From contig NC_051440.1 of the NCBI RefSeq assembly GCF_001649575.2, positions 16,562,486 to 16,626,485 of the forward strand: a DNA stretch of 64,000 nt, written 5' to 3'. The translations under genes and the position numbers were made by a program. The notes under the pieces are model-generated. The model did no database searches. It worked only from the letters and a program-made list of their open reading frames with translations, and had not been told where the DNA came from. Position 1 is the first letter of the stretch; each line of letters opens with the position of its first letter. This document shows, piece after piece, positions 58,863 through 64,000 of the stretch. This DNA is from Kryptolebias marmoratus. Taxonomy: Eukaryota > Chordata > Actinopteri > Cyprinodontiformes > Rivulidae.

Positions 58863-60600
58863 ATATTTTATAATACGTTTGTTTATTCAAGAATAAAGAA
58901 CCCAGCTCCACCCTCCTATTCAAATAAAATCTTTTCTGCATACAAAACATAAAAAAATAAAAAAATCTGAAGATCAGAACTACCACATGTTAAACTTGAA
59001 GCTTCGAAACAATGGTTTATAAACACAGATGATGACACAGAGGCCAAGTCTATCTTTTTTCTGCAGCTTATGATCCTAACCAAAACCACAGCTTTCCTTT
59101 GTCCCAGAATCATGTGTGTATCTTCGGATGAGTATATTTACTGTATGTCTCTGCATCGCAATGCCAGTACACACACACTGACTTAAAGCTTAGCAGAACT
59201 CCCAGGCGAACAGGCAGGAACGATGCTGACACTGTATCATCCTTTTCTACTGATGTCACCGGTGCTCTTCACAATAGGTTGTATTGTTATGAGTGTGTTA
59301 TCTTAAGGAAGTGCACACCCTGATCATAAACCTCCCAAAAGAGAGGGAGGATACCGTTTTAACCTGTTAACCTGTAACTTACAATCCTCTTAGGTAACTT
59401 GGATCCATGCAGTCACATCTGCTGAGGAACACAGCTGGAGCAGCAGTGCTTTCAAGGTGGATAAACAAGCGTATCCTATCTCAGTTTATTGGAGCTGGAC
59501 TTGCTGTATCTCTCTTTTCTCGGTCCAAGATCAATGTTCCGATCTTCAGTGAAGGTGACCTTAGTGCACCTTCACTCAAGATCAGCTTCTCCCAAAGGAA
59601 GCGTGAGCTGATATTGTGTCTGTGTTTATATAATAGCCAAGTTCATTTCAAAATCCAATCCTGTGTTAATTACACAGTCCTGGCTCTGAAAGATGGGATC
59701 AGTGAGGTATCCAACCCTACAATTCACAGCCTGAACTGACGGTCAGTTGTTCTTTTTTTCATAAGAACTGTAGATAAACCAGATGTAGACTTTGATTGGA
59801 CACATATATCAAAAATCTAATAGCAACAACAGCAATGAACCTGAGGTGCTTACTGCAGAAATATGATAATATTTCAGATTTACCTTGTAATGTAATACAG
59901 TTTTTCTTTTTAAACAGAGTTGTTTCAGGCCAGGAGCAGTTCACTTTGGTCTTGATTTTGTTAAAACTAATTGTCAGAAATGAAACAGAAAAAAGTTAGG
60001 ACCGTTTCAAACAGGTAAGATAGTAATAGCTCGTAACTTTTCTATTAAGATAGGATTATTTCTGGGGGATTATACATTTTATTCTGTTTTCACAAAATAA
60101 GGAAAGGCTCCACAGCAGCCGGTAATATTCCGCTGTTTTTCAAAGGTGCTCAGCATAATCCAACTGTATCTGTATCACTGCTATCTGTTATGTTTTCTAA
60201 TTATTTGTGTCATATATAAACATGCAGATCTGCAAGCTGGAGTTGTGAGTTTGTTAGCATTTAATCAGCCATGAATCAAACCGTTGTGAGACATTTATTG
60301 TTGTAAAACAGCCTTATGAAAAGCCTTCCTGTACGCCTTTCTTCCTGTATGTTGTGTAAACTTCAATAAATTGCAACGCTTAGCATAAATAAGCAAGACT
60401 TTATTAAAGTTTTAATATCCCTTGGACCCACAGCTGCTGTTAGAGCGGATTTCCACTTAGTTTCAGTGAAGTTAAATGTGAAATATAGAGTCGCAGCAAA
60501 GTTAAAGTGAAGTGCCTGGCAGCGGTACAGATGCTGAGGACCACTCCCCTCCAGCGGTAACAGAACTGGGAGGTTGCTGTCTGTCTTTCTATGGGCAAAC
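58863..60600. other. Non-coding tract with short hairpin
   Basis: A 110-codon frame at 59407-59739 (+) lies in GC-balanced sequence; it has no recognisable domain. Within it is a 10-bp perfect inverted repeat with 9-nt loop (AGTGAAGGTG 59548-59557, CACCTTCACT 59567-59576). Confidence 0.35.
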
Positions 60601-60639
60601 TGCCACACAATAACCCATCCATCCAAAACACACACACAC

Positions 60640-60869
60640 ACACAGCACCCAGTGATCCAAGAGCGCCTGGTTCACTGAGGGGAGTGGGAACATCTCGGGG
60701 AAGTTTTTTTTTAGTTTAACTTTTCTTTTTTTCCCCCCTACTTTGATACGCATCCTTGGTGACCTCTTTTTGTTTTCGTGCGTCGGGGCAAACATTGATG
60801 ACGGAGAGAGACGCGCATCTCTGCGGGGTCGTGCTGCACGTGAGGACACGGAGTTCGGCGCGCGAGCAG
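60640..60869 (+). promoter_or_regulatory. CpG-dense candidate promoter and first exon
   Basis: About 17 CpGs fall within 60750-60900, far above the flanks. The exon-like stretch ends GAGCAG|GTGAGA, a near-perfect donor (exon edge 60869). An ATG at about 60799 opens a frame (MTERDAHLCGVV...) that runs into the donor, and another from 60743 (MIRILGDLF...) crosses it; both lack recognisable domains, so the exon may be 5' untranslated or carry upstream frames. If real, a plus-strand gene begins here and 60870 onward is its first intron. Confidence 0.4.
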
Positions 60870-63800
60870 GTGAGATCAAAGGCGCGACAGGAAAGCAATC
60901 ATCGACACTTTCTTTCAGAACCGTGTGCCATTTAAACTGCCATGGGGGTGACTTTACATTTCTTTTTTAAAAAAACTCTTATTTACCCGAGTTATATAAA
61001 TGTAGATATCAGCCAGCTGGAAGTTGCTAAAGGAAAAACAAAGCGACAGAACAATGTCCTTCTTATTTTCATGTGGTTTCAGCAGCTTTTTTTCTGTTCT
61101 TTATAACAGTTTTTGTTCTTTACGGTTTTAGCACTTGTTGTTTGCTACTGTAGAGGACAAAGCTTTCCATCTGTCCAATTAAGAAGGTTTTTAAATTCTT
61201 AAAATATTCCCAGCATGAACTCTCTGCAACGTTTAAAATTATTTATGGATAACTAACAGAGTATTATGATGATGTAGTCAAAGATCTAATAGCTTTTGGT
61301 CAAAGTTTAAACAAACAAACAAACAAACAAACAAAACCCGATTTTCTTTAGTGCTGTTTATTAAAACAGAACAATGTGTTTGACAGAGTGGTGAAGCTTT
61401 TAATGTGACATTTAATATGTAAATTCATTCATTCATTAAATTAATTCACTTAGATTTGGATTTTGAAATAAGCATTTTTAGTATTTTACTTAGCACAATG
61501 AAGAGAAGGGTAACAGTGGGCTCCAGATTTGCTCAAACAAACAAACAAAAAGTTTGCCAGATGCCCCCAGATATACTTAGTGCACTGAAGTCAAACCTCC
61601 ATACACCTACATAATTGAATTATCGTGTGTTTTAATACATTAATATGCTTAACTAAACATGCTTACTCTTTTTGGAGGGTGAAAAATGTTTTTTTTCCTC
61701 AATAAACCGATGTGTATATATTTCAAGGGTTCTTTATGAAGTTGTATGGGGAAAAAAGTAGTGCAGTTATTTATCTATCTGTGCTTGAACATCAAACAGA
61801 CTCTGTGACTCACTTTTCTCTCACTGCGTCTCTGAAGGTTTATCTAACTCCTTAGAAGGAGCTTTGGCTTGAAGGGAGTGTTGTGAGTTGAGGCAAAGAA
61901 ACTGATGAAGTGAGGCAGCAAAAGGAAGCGTTTGCTGTTGCGAGTATTGATTTCACTGGCTGTGTTTCAGGGCGTTTGGTCAGCATGACTGTGGTTATAA
62001 AGGATTTCTGCTTCAGGCCACAGGAAGACAACTCTTCACTTGATATATTTTTCCCTTTCCCTTCTCCTCTCTGATCAAATGTTACGTCACTTAGATGGTG
62101 CCAGGTATACCTAACACAGACAGTTGTTTATACTAAAAGTGGCTTAAGTTAAAGAGCACTGCACCATCGAAGAACTAGTATGACTTATCTAATAAACTGA
62201 AGGCAATTTGTTTAAAATAAGTGTCTTTTCTTTCCTTTAAGTAGTCATTTCAAACTGTAGCCATGCTAAGAATCAGCCTCCTGTATAAATATATTCTCTC
62301 TTGATCTGTGGCTTATGGCATGCCTGGACTGATCCAAAATCACCCTCAGAACATCAGATGTGCTTTTAATGGCCTTATGCACCATTCGTGTTCTCTCTGA
62401 CATAATCCTGATCATGCTGAGGCTTTCTTTCTGGAGGGTGATGAAATAAAATAAAAAATGAAACAGTGTTCCCTCTAAACGCATCGGGTTCTGAGTGGAA
62501 AGTGTTATTAAAACATACCTTAGCCATGCTGTGTGCTTGCCTTACCTAATAAGGTTAAGTTTCCAGAATCACTCAGTGCCGACAAACAAACCATCTTGTC
62601 TACCTTTACCGCAGTGAGGATGTTATAGTATGTTTAAAGAGCCTACAATAACGGTTAGGTGCTAATGACTTGCAGGCAGACAGCTTGGCTGGGTTTGCTG
62701 AGCCTGAAACTCTGTGGTGTCTCTGTATCCTCGGTCAGTAAATTAACTTTCTTGGGGCCTACATAGAAATTCACTGCACTGCTTTGCCTGAGAAATAACC
62801 ACAGAGCTGGATCTCAAGTTTGTAGACAACAGTTAAGCCCCTGAGAGGAGTTGTTGCATAGCATACATGGGTGTATCCCTGTATCCTCAGGCTAAGAGGG
62901 GACAAGTGAGTGCACTTATATCTGTCAGTCACTGTTTTCATGCCCTAATGCTCCCATCTTTCCGCCTCAGGATGGTATTAGCTTACTTGCACACAAATGG
63001 CCAAACACGCAGACACTCATACACATTCAGACTTGCATGCTCAGGTCATGCCTCACTCAGGATGTGTAGAGTTACTTGATTTGTTATCAATTAGCATTAA
63101 GCCTACCAGCATGTTTATCTGGATGTCATCTGCTCCGTTGCATAGTAACTTCTCTGTTTTGATTAGCCCCCCCTAACTTTGTTTCCATTTTGTGTTTTTT
63201 TTTGTGTTTCCATCTTCCCTATTGAAGAGTTGAAGCGCAGATCAAGTATCACTTCCCACCAACCCCCTACCCCCACCCTTTTCATTAACCCTTTTGTGTA
63301 ACGACTGACCTGAGCTGGCATCAGTTCAGACAGGAAAATAAACCACAACATTAAACATGAAGTGAGACTTAAGCAAAGATACACATGCATCACAGTTTGT
63401 CTTTTCTGTATTTAGTTACCATACTGCAATATTCTCTCACAGTTTTGAGATTTCAGCTACGAGATGAACAAAACATGGACAGACAAGGCCTCAGGGTTGA
63501 AATTTTATCCATATAATTTCCTCCCAGACAGACTCTTTGCTCAGTGGGAAAAAAAGGATTTCCACAGGAAAATACTCACACCTGGGGATTCTGTTAACCA
63601 ATTTCGTAAATAGTGTTTCCTAGAAATGTTTAATCATCAGTGAATATTGGTTATTTTTATATACTATAATTCAATTAATATGCTTCTTTGAGAGCGACAT
63701 TCCCATCAATCATTTAATTATTTATTATATGTATTTGTAAAATATTGTGTGTCTGTGTGTGTGGTGGGGGGGATTCTTGAAACAAAAGTTCAAATAGTTT

Positions 63801-64000
63801 TGAGCTATAGTCCATGGAGAGGTATTGTATTTCTTTACCGAAAATTATTTGTTTATAGATTTCTTCAGGATTTAAAGTTAATTTAATGCAATGTTTTTAA
63901 GTCTAAAAGCCATTTTTATTTTTTTCAACATGATGATTAAACTTTGTGTGTAGGAAGATATTATGGCAAATTAATTTGCTTTCATCTACTGAGACAAAAC
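60870..64000. other. Non-coding tract, possibly intron 1
   Basis: No further exon recognised. An (AAAC)n run lies at 61308-61336 and a G-rich run at about 63767. About 62640-62820 is complex sequence of unknown nature. No acceptor plus open frame of note was found. Confidence 0.4.
61308..61336. repeat. (AAAC)n microsatellite
   Basis: About seven tetranucleotide units. Confidence 0.93.

Noticed and set aside
1..64000. CRISPR array, operon, tRNA or rRNA gene
   Set aside because: No regularly spaced identical repeats with unique spacers, no cloverleaf sequence and no rRNA core segments were seen on either strand by eye.

Overview
The window reads as nuclear, non-coding DNA from a ray-finned (teleost) fish, taken from a draft assembly with two runs of N (10790-10885 and 44726-45287). 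The base composition is AT-rich. There are many CA/GT microsatellites, several families of decayed non-LTR retrotransposon, an LTR with target duplications, a hAT DNA transposon, and a repeat family common in bony fish. No long open reading frame looks like a cellular gene, and I see no tRNA, rRNA, CRISPR or operon-like structure. The organism call is inference from repeat families; the species cannot be read from the sequence.

Layout. 1-10.4 kb is AT-rich intron-like or intergenic DNA with three copies of an interspersed repeat called family A here (copies A1-A3). At 10.5-11.55 kb there is a CpG-dense, GA-rich island with splice-donor-like sites, the best candidate on the left for a promoter and untranslated first exon; it is broken by an N gap. 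12.7 kb holds a long GACA/GAAA microsatellite. 13.9-14.3 kb is another family A copy. 15541-15972 is a solo LTR with a perfect 5-bp target duplication. 17.1-17.8 kb is a reverse-transcriptase fragment on the minus strand. 18.9-21.3 kb holds possible orphan exons and a family B copy. 21.6-22.5 kb is the 3' part of a LINE of the restriction-like-endonuclease type, minus strand. 23.1-23.8 kb and 30.45-30.9 kb resemble old LTRs. 27.28-27.62 kb is a decayed tandem array rich in the splice-donor-like hexamer GTAAGT. 33.4-34.2 kb is a three-monomer family A copy. 35.3-36.2 kb is a LINE 3' end. 38.1-39.5 kb is a cluster of a SINE-like tail and two LINE fragments, all minus strand. 44589-45672 is a hAT-type transposon with 15-bp terminal inverted repeats, 8-bp target duplications and subterminal direct repeats; its core is the large N gap. 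50.3-51.0 kb holds two SINE-like copies. 53.4-53.75 and 55.8-56.1 kb are family A copies, and 54.35-54.58 kb is a second fragment of the same LINE as at 21.6 kb. 60.65-60.87 kb is a second CpG-dense island ending in a strong splice donor, the best candidate for a first exon on the plus strand.

Biological reading (inference): the window may be a roughly 50-kb gene-poor interval between two CpG-island promoters, with intron sequence at one or both ends. Several motif-dense tracts between them look like possible conserved non-coding elements, but conservation cannot be tested here. I found no undescribed molecular system. The most unusual items are the modular family A repeat, the hAT element with an unsequenced core, and the GTAAGT-rich array.
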